Origin: Antedon bifida
Taxonomy: Eukaryota; Echinodermata; Crinoidea; Comatulida; Antedonidae
NCBI GenBank assembly: GCA_963402885.1
Contig: OY727095.1
Coordinates: 10,607,001 to 10,671,000 of the forward strand
Reading direction: 5' to 3'
DNA: 64,000 bases
The stretch's first letter is position 1. Each line of letters starts with the position of its first letter. Below the pieces are notes generated by a model, which searched no databases, had not been told where the DNA came from, and saw nothing but the letters and a program-made list of their open reading frames with translations. Shown here one piece after another: positions 40,381-52,823 of the stretch. The translations under genes were made by a program, and so were the position numbers.

Positions 40381-40688
40381 TATATATAAAGTTTGCAGTA
40401 CACGACGTATTGCTCTGTAAAAAAAATGTTGAGCTTTTTGTTTTTTATCAATAGGCTTTGATCATCCTCAGAATTGAGAATGTGAGGATAACCAAAAGCT
40501 TGATCAAAACAATTCTTTTCAGAACTATTTATGTGTGGTGTACTGCAAAATTTATATCATTGTATTGCTTAAAATCGCTATGCAAACCTTCAAACAATTT
40601 TTTTTTATATGATTCAGATTTTCCTAGTAGCCAAGCATGTTATAAACAACTGGTGAATAGTACCTGTACAACTTTAGGTGATGATTTG

Positions 40689-43600
40689 TCAAGACTTGAC
40701 TGCGTTTGTGTTACCATTACTCTGTAAGTTTGTTTGCCGATCATTTGAATTCTCATCCTGTGTTACACTGTCCGTCACATCTTTATTAGGTTCCTCAAAT
40801 GCAACCATTTTTGAACGCTGCATTTTAGAATTGTCTTTGGGGAGCTTATTCGGCAAGTTATCTGGCGAGTTGAGTTTGGAATTACCTTTTGAGAAAAAAA
40901 ATATAAAAAAATAATTTTTTTAAATTGATATGTATGATTTCTTATTATTTCAAAAACTAAGGCACTATAACTGCATTTTGTAAAAATCTAAATGTTTTCA
41001 TTAAATTCACTATTCTTTAAGTGGGTCCAAATGGAAAAATATATTTAATTACTATACTCTATATAGAAGTTTATTTCATAAAAATCTGAAATTGCACCAC
41101 AGTTTCAATTGATTGCTTTTTTCTATTAGCTCGCAATTTGTACACAAGTTGTTATTATAAATTGTTGACATGTGGTAGTATCTATCACTGGTGAAGTATT
41201 ATATTTTAGGCAAACTGTAGATCAGATACATTTATGACAAAATACTACTAATGTTTTTCTCTGTAATTTATAGTTAGAACAAAATCTTTTAGAAAAACTT
41301 AAACACACAAATCATAATAACTAAAAACATCTTGTTTACAATTTTTTATAAGTGGTAATAACAATATTGAATATTATTCAAACATGATAATTTAATGTAA
41401 AGGTTATTTAAACTGGGTTTGTGTGCTGTGCACCCTACATTAAAAAAAAACTATTGTGCTCATTAGCTGATTTTAAAGGACATTTGGGAAAAATAAACAC
41501 CTATTTCAAGCACATTTTCCACTGACACAAATCTTAATGAACAATAAAACATAAAACATATGGATTTATTAGAAAAGTTGTTCAAAGTTAAACTTTAACC
41601 ATAATTATGTGCGAGTGTGTTATTACGAAAAATAACAAGTAATATAAATGGAAGAAATTGTAATGTTGCAATTAGCTAGAAGTAGTCTCCTGCCCTCTAT
41701 AGTCTCACCTGTTGGGCTGTTGCAGCTGTCAGGTGACGGAGTATGTGATGTACTAGGCTGGTTTTGCTTATCTAGAATACAAACAAATTATGTATATATT
41801 ACGATTTATGAAATGATATTATTTTTAAACCACAAAAGAAATTCCTAAATAATTATACGAGTGGAAACTATTAATATTGTTTTGTAACGATGGCAATATA
41901 AAAAAAAAAAAAATAAGTAAAAATAAAATAAAGCAAAAAATAAATAAAAAATTACATATATCTGGGTACCATTAGATTTTGGTCACATTTTGATCTCTCT
42001 CTCAAAGCAGTAACTGTATATTAATAAGTTTATCAGAAAGTAAATGAAAAAATTATGGTTATTCCAGAAGAATACCATCAGTTCAAAGATATATTTGTCA
42101 ACGAAAAAAAAATTGACATTTGAAAAATGTTGTGTTGATATACCATCAGAATATTGTTGCAAGTAACCCGTTTCCAGTACACCTACAATTATACTTACAG
42201 ATCACACGCTGAGTGTTAAAAAAATTAATCTATAATTATATACACTTTTACAAAGCTCAGAGGTATTTCATATAATAATTTTGTTTTGAATCATATTTTA
42301 ATTTTGTTTTAATCTAAAATTGTCAGAAATTAAATAAACATTAACTTTCCACCAGTACAAACCAACTTACTTATTTCATTTAGTGCCAAAAGATCAGACA
42401 TAAAGCTTTTTCTTGACCTGTCGGTGGCAGTAGACAGCTTTTCTGAATTTTGAAGTGCAACGTTTGAAATTGACTGAAAAAAAACAAAAAAGTAAACAAG
42501 AAATATTTCTTACAAAAAACACTGCTCGACATTTAAAAATTAATCATTGTTCTTTCTTCAGATATATTTATGAATAATTATTAAGTACAAGTGAGAAATT
42601 CTTCCCAGTCTGTTGATTCGCGTCAACCAATCAAAGGGCGAGAATCCAAAATCGTTCAACCGTGAGCCCTCATAGACTTTTTTTGGGTCCAGCAGCTGGG
42701 ATCTATAAATTATAGTCGAGTTTACAAAGTCGCAAAACTGTCTGCCTTTAAGATACTATAACTGCTGCTTGCTTTAGCTTATAAATGAGTCATCTCTTGT
42801 GACATAGCAGGCTAGAGCAGCAGCATGAAAATGTATTATACTATACATCATATACAAAGCATACATAGAAATCTATTCAATAGAATAAATACAAAATAAA
42901 TTAAAATAAACAAAAATACAATAAAATAATCTATATAGCAAAAGCTATAAAAATGGAAACCATGGTTACAAATAAATAGCCTCCCACCAAGCCCAATAAA
43001 TTCATAATTATGTAATAATAGTCATAATGCTAGGGAAAATATGTAACAGATTTTTCAAATAATTATATTTAAACTTTATATTGGAAACATTATCAAGTAA
43101 ATTGGTGGACTTCACACAATCTGTCTACACTATCAAAGTTTATGTGACAACAAAAATATGATGTACCCATATATGGTGTCATATCACTACCATATCATAT
43201 CACACACATTTTTTGTCAAAGTAGTTTGATAGTGTACAGTAGAACACAGAGCCTTAGAAATCCACTTAAAACGAAAAGTAGTCCTTGTTAATGTTTGACG
43301 TCATTGATGTGCAACAATTCCTTTCTTTCTTTATAGAGACAAAATGCGTTCCTGAAATTGACTGATAAATAATAAACACCACATAATTGCTAATTGTAAT
43401 ATCCTATTCATCTTATCTTTAAAGAAACACCTCCTTTAATGTTATTACAGTTGATAACTTGATTCAATCAATATAACTGCATAATAGTCAAGGAATTAGA
43501 ACCTTTCTCTGCCTAACAATTAACCAAGGACGATCTGACCATTATTTCACGTCTATTGTGTTTGATCGTTTTATCCAACATGCCGATTCTTATGCAAGGC

Positions 43601-46600
43601 GGCTCATAACACTTCAGTCAATGTAGTAATAGATACCATCGCCTTGACTTACCTAATTTATTGATTAATTACATGTTTCTAATATTTAAAATTTTTAATT
43701 AAAGTTGATGTTAAATAACAAATCATTTATCGCTGAAAAACTCAAAATAACCAATTACTCTACACAATTTTTCTGCTGTTTAATAAACAAAAATTAAACA
43801 TATTAGTGGTTATTCTTCAGGCAAATATATCTGAAGGTATCCAGGTATAATATTTCTATTGTTTATTATAAAATATAAACCTCTGCAATTATAGTGATAA
43901 TGACCCTGGCAATTTTTCTTTAGCAGTATAAAGCAGATATAGCATTGTGCAAGGACTTCAAATAGAGATTAGTATTTTTCCAATTTTCCTGAAAATCAAT
44001 AAAGTGAATGAAGTAAACCAACATTTTCAGTATAACTTAAAAATTGTACAAACAAAGTAAGTACTATATATTTGATTATAAATTAGATTATAGTACGGTT
44101 TGATGGCCAGTAAAATTACCGTCTCATCCCTGTCCCGAATTGAAAGAAAGATTTACTGATATAAATACTCTGATCCCAGTATAGAACCAAATGAAATATT
44201 CTCTCCATTCAATGAATAGAAAAATATTAATTTGTTTCAGAAAATGATATATGGTATTATATTAGATTGTATGAAGAATGACTCTGTATGGTTTGTTAAA
44301 ATTATTGTCTTATTTGTCTACAGAAAAAGGGCTTTATATTTTTTCCTATCCAATGTAAATGACAATTTCTAATTGCATATCCATAGCAACATTATAAACT
44401 GATTTGAATAGCAAGCATAAGTTCAGAGGCTAATTAGTACCATGTTTGAAGCTGTCTAGACTATGACATTATAGACTCCTGTTTAGAACTGAACTGAAAG
44501 CTTGAATTTGATTGAGATTCATGCTCACTTTCTCAATTATTTAATGATACTACTGTAGGGCCGCAGCCACCAGTAAAGTTTGTAAAGTTTCAACCTGACC
44601 ACTTTTTCACAGAGGCCAGAATTCCTACCCAAAGTGGGTTTTGAGATAGGATTTAAAATCTTTTTAGTAAAATTCTGGTCATGTTGATACTCTATGTGCA
44701 ATTATAAAACATTGTATATCTTACTGTATATTTAGGAATATGAAGATTATTTGTTTTCTCGGGTTTCCATTCTCAAATCCGAAGTCATAATTTTGAAGTT
44801 TTTTTGTCCCTACCTAATACCTACAGTAACTGTCTACACACAGTGCTATCAGTGTAAGTATGTCATTTTTTGCTATACAAATGCTTATTAACAACTTGAG
44901 CCGTAATTAAAAAGAGAATAATCGATATTTCTAACCAACAACATGTATTAAAACTCTTTAATTTCGCAGCTCTTTGTCATTTAAAAAAATCAAATTAAAT
45001 TAACTTTAATTTATTTTCACATGATTTTCCCAATAATTATTGTCAATGCGTAACCCTGCAGAAATATAAAACAAGATATTCTTTTTTTTATAGAGGGTGT
45101 ACAGAATTCAATGTAATAAGTTTCCTATGTTTTATTATATTTAATGATACCAACCTTAGCTGCAGAGTGACTCCTCTGGTGCTGTTCTTCGACCTTTTTT
45201 CTTCGTCTAGCGCTTGCTTCAGTTCTTTCATTTGTGTCCGCTACTACAAAATTGACAGGCTTAACTAAAAAATAAGGTGAAAAAACAAAAACATGATTTT
45301 AACGGGGCTACTATAGTAAAACTTAGAAAGAGATAGTATAGGGAATCAAAGCCCTGTCTGTCTATCAAGTTTCACAAAAAAAGTGTGATGACATCACATT
45401 TTTTGTCACATAAAGTTTGATAGTGTAGACAGAGCTTTACTGGCATAATAAAGAATGCCCAAGTTTGAGACCTGTCTGTGCCATCTTCTTTGACCCTTTT
45501 TCCAAGAAGCTACAGTACTCTCATTGCTTCTGGTTCTTCAGATACAGTAGGAAGACATCCAACTTTAATTTAACAATTTTGGGAGGTTTACAAATGTGAC
45601 ACGTTTTTAATGGATTTGACACGTTTTTTAAAACAATTTTGACGTGTTTATTGGATTTTTGTATGTGTTTTAAAATCATCACAAAATAACTTTCACAATC
45701 AGCATTTCAATGTTTATCACTGCAAAGATGCGTCATGCATTCTATCAACTATAGTAATCGGATGTAATTATGTAATAAATACAGAATTAACCTTTTAAAA
45801 AATGGAATTTAGACAACAAATGTGGGTTTGAAATGTTTTAATCCTAAACCACAATTTCAAAAGGTCGAGAGATTGGATAAAAATTCGGGAGACTCCTAGA
45901 GAAATCTGAAGGGTTGGAATGTCTGTGTAGGACAGATTTAAGTTCCGCACTTCATTTTTCAATTTTTAGGCCCTGGCACCTTTAACAGCTCGGTATTTTG
46001 TTATGTAACATAAAAAGGGGTATTACTGTACACCTGTTGTGTATTGTCCGCCCTAATTCTTAATCATCACTTTTCAATTTCACACTGTAAACTTACTCAT
46101 AAAAGTAAATCAATAATGATGTTCGTGAATTTCATGCAGAATTCCTACATTCATCCACGCACGTTCTTAAGAATAGATAATACCAATAGATTTACTATTA
46201 ATTAAAATATAAAATATTGAATTTCATTATGCCTAAAGACCTCACTGTGCTTTTTATTTGAAAGTAAAAGCAGAAAAACACTAATTGCAATTTGTTTACA
46301 CTGTATCCATGAGAGGAATTCTACAATCTTTTTATTTATTTATTTATTATTATAATTCGTACACATTCAAATGTGAGAAAATCATCAATGCAGGATGGAT
46401 ATTAAAGACCCCTTCCCTGCAATTTTGGACGTTTTTTGGAAAATAATACATATATATCACTTTAGAAACATTAAACCATGTCATTCCTTGTCTTAAATGT
46501 ACGTTTTATGGTAAATTATGATAAAAAGTGAGAAACAATGCACTACCTAAGTAGCTCGCGGTGATCGACCTCTCGTGGACGGTCTTAGGCCTAGCCTAGC

Positions 46601-49600
46601 TAGGCTTAGTTTTGTAGGCCTAGCTGGTAAACATCGGTAACGTACGAACATCGTACGCTAGCTATATACCTAGCCTGACGTTGTATAGTTGCTGCATTAA
46701 TTGTCTTTCTATTTTTGCCAGACTCCGTTGATACAAATTGGGGAAAACCCTGTATTTTCGCTGAAAAGTTAGGAGTCTTCCATTTGTTTTGGCCTCACGA
46801 TCGATCGAAAAGTGGGCGAATTACAGGTGAAAAACAAAAATATCAATCCGCGCGCAATGCATTTTGGGATTTATAGCGGGCCGCTATAATTATTAGAATC
46901 GACTTATTTTTCACATTTTTAACCGTTTAAAGACGAAAAAAGTTATCGCAATAGGACCATATAGTATTATTTTTACATTAAATATAGTTTGTGATCTTAA
47001 ATTAGATCTAAAAAATGTAGGGAAGGGGGCTTTAAAGATGTATTGTCCCCCAAAAACATGAAAAATGAAGATTAATTAAATAAGACTTTGAATATGTTAT
47101 TTTGTAGTTTGAATAAAGTTAATCACTTCCATAGAAAAAAAAACGAAAAAAAAAAATGTTTTCACTTGTAAAATGACAAAATAAATTGTTAAATTCAACC
47201 AAAAATCCATTGGCTGGCAGCAAATTTGACCATTTTTTGCTTTAAAGAAATTACATTTTTTCAGGTAAATACATTTTTTTTCGCTCCAATTTTAGTAAAA
47301 GTGGATAACTATTATGTTACATTAAAATGGAATGTTCAACAAAAAATGTTTAAAGAATTATTTTTTCAGGGGGACAATACATCTTTAACTCTAATTAATG
47401 TCATTCTTATATTAAACTAAATACTGTACCCTTTCAAATCAACTAGCAAAACTTCATTTAAGTATCTGGGCTCAACACCCACATATGTGTATATAAACAT
47501 TTACACAAAATTGGCCATGAGAAAGACATTTCAGGCTCAGGGAGTGGAGTGTGGGAGTAAGCAGAGATCAAAAGTCAATTACCAGAATAAATAACTTAAA
47601 AAATGACATGTTAGATTTTACAGTATGTACTATAGGCCTATTATAGAGATATAGATGGAGATTACACCATGTGACAGATTGTAAAACAAAATAAGCAAGA
47701 TGTTTCAAATTTAGAGCGCATACTGGAAAACAAAATATACTGTACAATAATGATGACAAAATAATGTGACTTGAATTGAAGACTACATTTTACTCTAGTA
47801 ATTTTTAACTCTAGCCACATACTGTACCATGGAGTAAAGAATACGTACTCCATGCACATACAAAAACAAAGATCTTTATTTCTTTAAATCTATAAATGTT
47901 AATCTCCAGTGATGTCAAGATTCAACATTTCCCTCTATTATTACAATACATTATTACATTGTCACAAGATTAATAAACTTCGTGATTAAAGTATTGATAA
48001 CTATTCTCTATTTCAGGAAATTGAAGTGGCCGGTTTAATAACCTGATCATTTTCTAGTAGTTGGCAATTCTATTGAGACATTATTACTAAAGTCAGCATG
48101 CAATGAAGCAACTCATTTTATTCAACACAGTTTACATTTGTGATTAATCATCTATAAACAAAACAATTGATGAGAAACTAAATACTGTGCAAGATCCTTG
48201 ATAATGATATGGTGTAGATCCATGTATAATGTAACCATGGCAGTGGTAAACAATCCAATTCTTTTGCACTGTTGATTTTTGTTAGTGTTCACTGCTTTAA
48301 ACAAATATTGACGTAGACGATTTTTTTTAGATTGAACTGATACTGTTAATAGTATAGATTAGAACATACAGCACTGTACTGTACATGCTCAGCTAATATT
48401 AATATTTAAAAAAAATTAAATTTCCTCATAGCACACAAAAAATCTACAGTTAAGTGCGTATAGTACTGCATGGCTGTTCTGAACCATTCATCATCAACAT
48501 GTACTATAAGTTGTGGACTACTGTTCACCATTTCTCATACACTGTACAATAAATCTACAATGACATTGTATGTCAACTGTATTCCAAACACCTCCCCATA
48601 GACATGAAGGTACAGTACTGTAAGGAGGTGTACTACCCATCTCCACACCTTTCCCCTAAACAATTCACAAATCTACAACTAATGGTTATTATTGTGTGTC
48701 TATTAAACCCCATCGACACGAATGTACAGTTACTGTAAGTTATGGACTACCCCTCTCCACACCTTTCCTGAAACAATACACAAATCTATAATTAATGCGG
48801 ATGTCTATTCCTAATAAAATATAATTTGAAGTTAAATCATCTTTCCCCTAAACAATACATAAATCTATATAACTAATGCATATTATTGTATGTCTATTCC
48901 AAACATCTTTCTCCTAAACAATACACAAATCTATAACTAATGCATAATATTGTATGTCTATTCCTAACATCTTTCCCCTAAACAATACACAAATCTATAA
49001 CTAATTCGTATTATTGTATGTCTATTCCAAACACCTTTCCCCTAAACAATACACAAATCTATAATTATCGTTATGTACAGGTAAAAGAATGATGCATTTA
49101 ACTGATGGTTTAATTTACCCCTTTATGCATGCAGTGAGAACGTGTATTGCTAGGCAACACGACAGTTAGTTCTCTTTAGAAATAGTATTGAAAATAATGG
49201 TTTAGAATTAAAGAAAACAAATTAACAAAGCATGTTATTGATCACGCATTTAACAAATTAATCTAGTAGTTTCTAAAATTAGAATTTTAGTTTTCAACTG
49301 AGATTTGGAGTTCATTATTAAGCTCAGGTATTGCAATGTACAGTATGAAATAAAATTACTCTATTCAAGTCACATGTTCTGTATGTTTAGAGCTATTCTG
49401 GTAAAACAATAAACAAATTTAATGATTTTAAAATGTTAATTATTATGCAAGTAATTCATTCATTCTACCATGGAGCTATAAAATTAGAATAGCTCCATGA
49501 TTCTACTTTTATTTTGAAAAACGGACGTCCATAATTACAAAATCAATTGCATAAATAAGTTTAAATAAAAAAGGCAGACACAAAAAAACACTCCATCATT

Positions 49601-51759
49601 TTGTTATGGAGCCTGGATGATTCATATGATGATACCATAAATACATTCTATCATTTCATTTTTGCTAGCTGACATTCTCATTCTCTCCCCAAAAGACTGT
49701 ACAGTATAATAATTTGTAGATAAAAATACAGAGGTGTCAATGAGAAATCATATAAATCAGAGAGAGGTTTGTATGTAATAGAGTAGAATGGTAACTCAAC
49801 AAAGTGTCCTCTTAATATGTGTCCACTGAATACTGTAATCATAGGGGATGGTCATAGTTTAAAAACATATATTTCCCTTAGTTCAATTTATGCGTTTTTC
49901 TTTTAATTGGGGTACAGTACAATAGTATCTCAACTATACTCTCTCTACTAGGCCTAATAGTCATATGCATTATAGAATAAAGTACCTAACAGTATACCAC
50001 AAAGATCCTGAGTGTACAGTATTGAATGTAATTTTAAGGCACCTAGGTTCTTATATTCTCAACATTTTTAAACCTCAGCTCTAATATTAAAACCTAAAGT
50101 GGTTTTTCTCATCCCTACCACAAAACCTGCACAGTACCATATTTTCTTCCTTTTGAAAGGACTTTTTTATGTTAAATCCTGCCATGGTATAAACAAGATT
50201 CACTCTTCCCTGGTATAAATGCCATTGTGTATTGGTAAATACGTATAATGCTTTTGTTTTCAACCCCCTATGTCACAGTATGGCATCCACTCAACAAATA
50301 TGTTGTCTTTAACAGAGATTGTAGAATTTGCTTCCCTATGATGAAAACTAATAGATTACGAAATTCTTTTTTCCACCTGCTATTATGAGGCTTTTAAATG
50401 CAAATGTTGTCAGGTGTACACACATACAGTACATATAATTTTTATATGACACTGTTTTCTACATTTTTATGATATTTTTTACTACTGCCATGTTTTACAC
50501 TTTTTATGTATTTTTTGTATTTGTTGCTTTTGTATTTTACCCCTTGGTGTCGTACTGTTTGTATTTTCACCATTTTATCATATTTAATGTTTTATATACG
50601 TGACAAGAAAGACTATTTCAAGCCAGAGTGCTTGATGGAATAAAGTAATTGAATTGGATTACCATAACCGATGATTTTATTAATTCATATGATACTCCAT
50701 TTATTGGTTTAATTTTACTGGGAAGTACAATTAATGTATTTATGGCTAATAGATTCAATTAAATTATGATATTGTTGACATTGTATGATGATGAAATCTA
50801 TAGATCTACAGTATATGAATTTTATTACCACTATTCAATTATATTTTCTACTGGATTAGTTTTTTAATTAGTTTCGCGGAAGATGTAATTCATTATTTTA
50901 TTTCATGCACTGCTATCAAATGAAACGTTTTTCAAGAAAAACTGATGAACTGTGGCTGGGGTTAGTCTCAGAAACCAACCTTCCCCCTGGGTACTAACTA
51001 ATATACCTTTAATTAGGGTCATTAAGCCATGTATCTGGCCATCCCTGCTCTATCAATTTTGGCGTGAAACAATTCAACGGGTAACATTGACCAGAATGAC
51101 ATTTTGACATGACAGGTGAGGTATATGGCGTATTCAATTTGGACGTTGTTGTTTTTCAAATATTGTATAAATGTTTGCATGTAAGTTAGTATGGCATGCA
51201 AGTCTCACCAAATTAAGCTTTTGATAAATAAAAAATTAACATTCCAATTAAAAAAAAATCTATTAGAACAAAAATACTGAATTTGATAATCATAACTTAA
51301 CACTGGAGGGGCCTTGCATTGTATCAAGTAGACTCTTCATTAAAAATATAAGTTATAAAAATATTTATAATAAAATATAATTGATTGTAAAAAACTGTTC
51401 AATTCATTTATTGTCAATTTTTAAGACACAAACAATGTGACAATTATTACATAAACATTTATTAAAGAATCTTAAAGTTAATAATGTTTTTATTATTATT
51501 TAAATTAATTATTTGAATATAGTGTCCTGTGTTGATCGATGTTTGTTATCGGGATTCAGGGTTACGTATTTATTAGGCTTATTATTAGCCATACAGATAA
51601 TTCCAGCCTAGCCCTAATACCGTACCGCCGAGTTGAGTAAGTACTGACAGTAAGTCAGAGAACATGAGTAGGTTAGGCCTAGCAGAAGACGAACATTTTG
51701 TAAAGAATTAAACACAACTAACCTGTATGATCGAACTGTTTGGTCTCAACACACCCCAT
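40689..51759 (-). CDS. Five-exon gene for a 169-residue predicted myristoylated protein of unknown family
   Basis: Exons on minus: 51723-51759, 45155-45264, 42371-42473, 41709-41771, 40689-40885. Phases agree throughout (1, 0, 1, 1) and the total is 510 nt ending in TGA. Acceptors follow T-rich runs; donors are GTTAGT, GTTGGT, GTAAGT and GTGAGA. The ATG context (aacATGG) is strong. The protein starts MGCVETKQ: Gly2 and Thr6 fit the N-myristoylation rule, and Cys3 could be palmitoylated. A basic run RRRKK (32-36) follows, a common lipid-plus-charge membrane anchor. Residues 66-83 (TDRSRKSFMSDLLALNEI) could form an amphipathic helix. The rest is Ser/Asn/Pro-rich and probably disordered, with SP/TP sites such as TPSPDS. 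There is no membrane segment or catalytic motif. I do not recognise the family. The weakest points are the GTTGGT donor and whether exon 5 is terminal. Introns carry MITEs and TTAA elements. Confidence 0.72.
43119..43255. mobile_element. MITE family A, copy 5
   Basis: 'ctgtctacactatcaaagtttatgtgac' on the left, 'tttgtcaaagtagtttgatagtgtacagtagaacacagagcctta' on the right, with the mirrored core shortened. It lies in the 42474-45154 intron of the minus-strand gene. Confidence 0.8.
45348..45437. mobile_element. MITE family A, copy 6 (90-bp short form)
   Basis: Terminal arms only: 'aagccctgtctgtctatcaagtttcac...gtgtgatgacatcac...gtcacataaagtttgatagtgtagacagagctt-TA'. The central 'tggtagtgat' region is missing. 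It lies about 85 bp upstream of exon 2 of the minus-strand gene. Confidence 0.85.
46402..47031. mobile_element. ~630-bp TTAA-flanked inverted-repeat element
   Basis: TTAA-AGACCCCTTCCCTGCAATTTT on the left and AAAAATGTAGGGAAGGGGGCT-TTAA on the right are inverted repeats flanked by TTAA, the target of piggyBac-type transposases. The GC-richer interior (46540-46880) has no transposase frame. Its right-hand TTAA (47032-47035) is also the left flank of the next element. Confidence 0.75.
47036..47384. mobile_element. 349-bp TTAA-flanked MITE abutting its neighbour
   Basis: AGATGTATTGTCCCCC after TTAA (47032-47035) is exactly complementary to GGGGGACAATACATCT before TTAA (47385-47388). The interior is AT-rich, with a 64-codon spurious frame. 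It shares one TTAA with the element at 46402-47031. Confidence 0.8.
48590..49070 (+). repeat. Degenerate minisatellite, ~63-bp core unit
   Basis: The words 'ctttcccctaaacaatacac', 'aaatctataactaatgc', 'tattattgtatgtctattcc' recur at least four times from about 48835. Upstream (48590-48830) two longer units also include 'gaatgtacagttactgtaag'. It lies in intron 1 of the minus-strand gene. Confidence 0.8.
50480..50662 (+). repeat. Retroelement-like 3' end
   Basis: 'cagagtgcttgatggaataaagtaattgaattgg' ends like the tails at 7935 and 14700 (AATAAA then TTGAATT). Upstream is T-rich (ttttgtatttg repeats). No reverse transcriptase frame is visible. Confidence 0.4.
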
Positions 51760-51780
51760 GTTACTGTGGTGAACAGTTAA

Positions 51781-51786
51781 TTACAT
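51781..51786 (-). promoter_or_regulatory. Start-stop element (ATGTAA) upstream of the acylated-protein ATG
   Basis: On minus, ATG is followed directly by TAA, 21 bases before the main ATG at 51759. If it lies within the transcript it is a minimal upstream ORF of one codon, a type known to hold ribosomes. The transcription start is unknown, so its inclusion is inferred. Confidence 0.35.
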
Positions 51787-52085
51787 TTTTTACACGCTAG
51801 AATTAAATTATTGTTGTTCTATGTCAAAATACAACACCGTGGATACCACTCAGCTGGATACTCATGTTTGTATGATGGAACTTTAACTTTCCAAGTAATA
51901 GAAATAGAGGGCGCAATATTTAAAACGTACTTGAACTTAAAGGGGATCTCCGGGCATTATTATTGTATTGTAAACATTTGAAACAATATTGATAATATTT
52001 ATAACCCATTTGATTCTTTACAGCGGTGAAGCAGAACGAAAAGAAAGAGAGCCAGTATAAATGTTATAACAATTTTGTTGTTGTA

Positions 52086-52234
52086 AAGCTCTGTCTACAC
52101 AATCAAACTTTATTTGAGTTGTGATATGCCCAAATATGGTAATGATATGCCCAAATATTATGGTAATAATATGACATAATCGTGTCCATATATGGGCAGA
52201 TCACTTTCTTTGTCACATAGTGTAAACACAGCTT
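52086..52234. mobile_element. MITE family A, copy 7
   Basis: TA-AAGCTCTGTCTACACAATCAAA on the left, 'gtcacatagtgtaaacacagctt' on the right, with a duplicated 'atgcccaaatatggtaatgatatg' core. It lies just downstream of TSEN15; a 131-codon frame running into it on minus is not a gene. Confidence 0.85.
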
Positions 52235-52447
52235 AATACTTTGTTGTTTAGGTTTGTCCTGTGAATAGATTGGCTCATTTATATTGGGACAGTCTTGAAA
52301 TTCGTTTTTGACAATCCATGGAAATACAAGCTTAAATAAAAATGTACTGTACAGTTGCAAGGAGTTGCATAGTGTTTTTAATCTTATCCCTGATTCACAC
52401 ATAAATGTTACTTTGTACAAACGTGTGAAACTGTTTTTTGCGTAACA

Positions 52448-52453
52448 TTTATT
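52448..52453 (-). terminator. Candidate TSEN15 polyadenylation signal
   Basis: AATAAA on minus, about 370 bases past the TSEN15 stop codon; the first such word I find downstream. Confidence 0.4.
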
Positions 52454-52823
52454 ATGATTGAATAAATGAACGACAATGTCAATTAGTCCTACATTCATCT
52501 GAATGATGGATGAAACTAAGCCAGGACTGTTTTAAAGCACCTTTGGCTGGTCCTATCATTGACCAAAGGCTTCTCTCATCCAGTGCCCACCTTGACCAGA
52601 GGAGATGCATAAGCCAATATGTCTGAGGCAGATACTAGATGCAGGGGCTACCATAATCTGATTTGACAAAAACCGGTGTTTCAACCTGGTAAGCATTGTA
52701 AACTTAGTAAAATTATCCAGGAGATCCAAGTGTCACATTTTGGTTTGATAAAATTCAGCAGATTACAATTACATTGCACAAATCACAATGCAAACAAAAA
52801 CGAATAGTCATTTTAAATGTTTG

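Larger units (their letters stand above)
29007..40688. other. Gene-free stretch between the GPCR gene and the acylated-protein gene
   Basis: This should include the GPCR promoter and 5' leader just above 29006, where I find no certain TATA box or upstream exon. The rest holds MITEs (31265, 32117, 38183), a 31-bp minisatellite (36419-37035), simple repeats, a tRNA-like motif near 39150 and a dispersed retroelement fragment at 40232. I see no supported exon. Confidence 0.65.

Noticed and set aside
48835..49070. CRISPR-like array of ~63-bp repeats
   Set aside because: Animal genome; units are contiguous minisatellite copies without unique spacers.
52103..52498. 131-codon minus frame downstream of TSEN15
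   Set aside because: Its C-terminal part runs through a MITE copy and the rest lies in the TSEN15 3' region.
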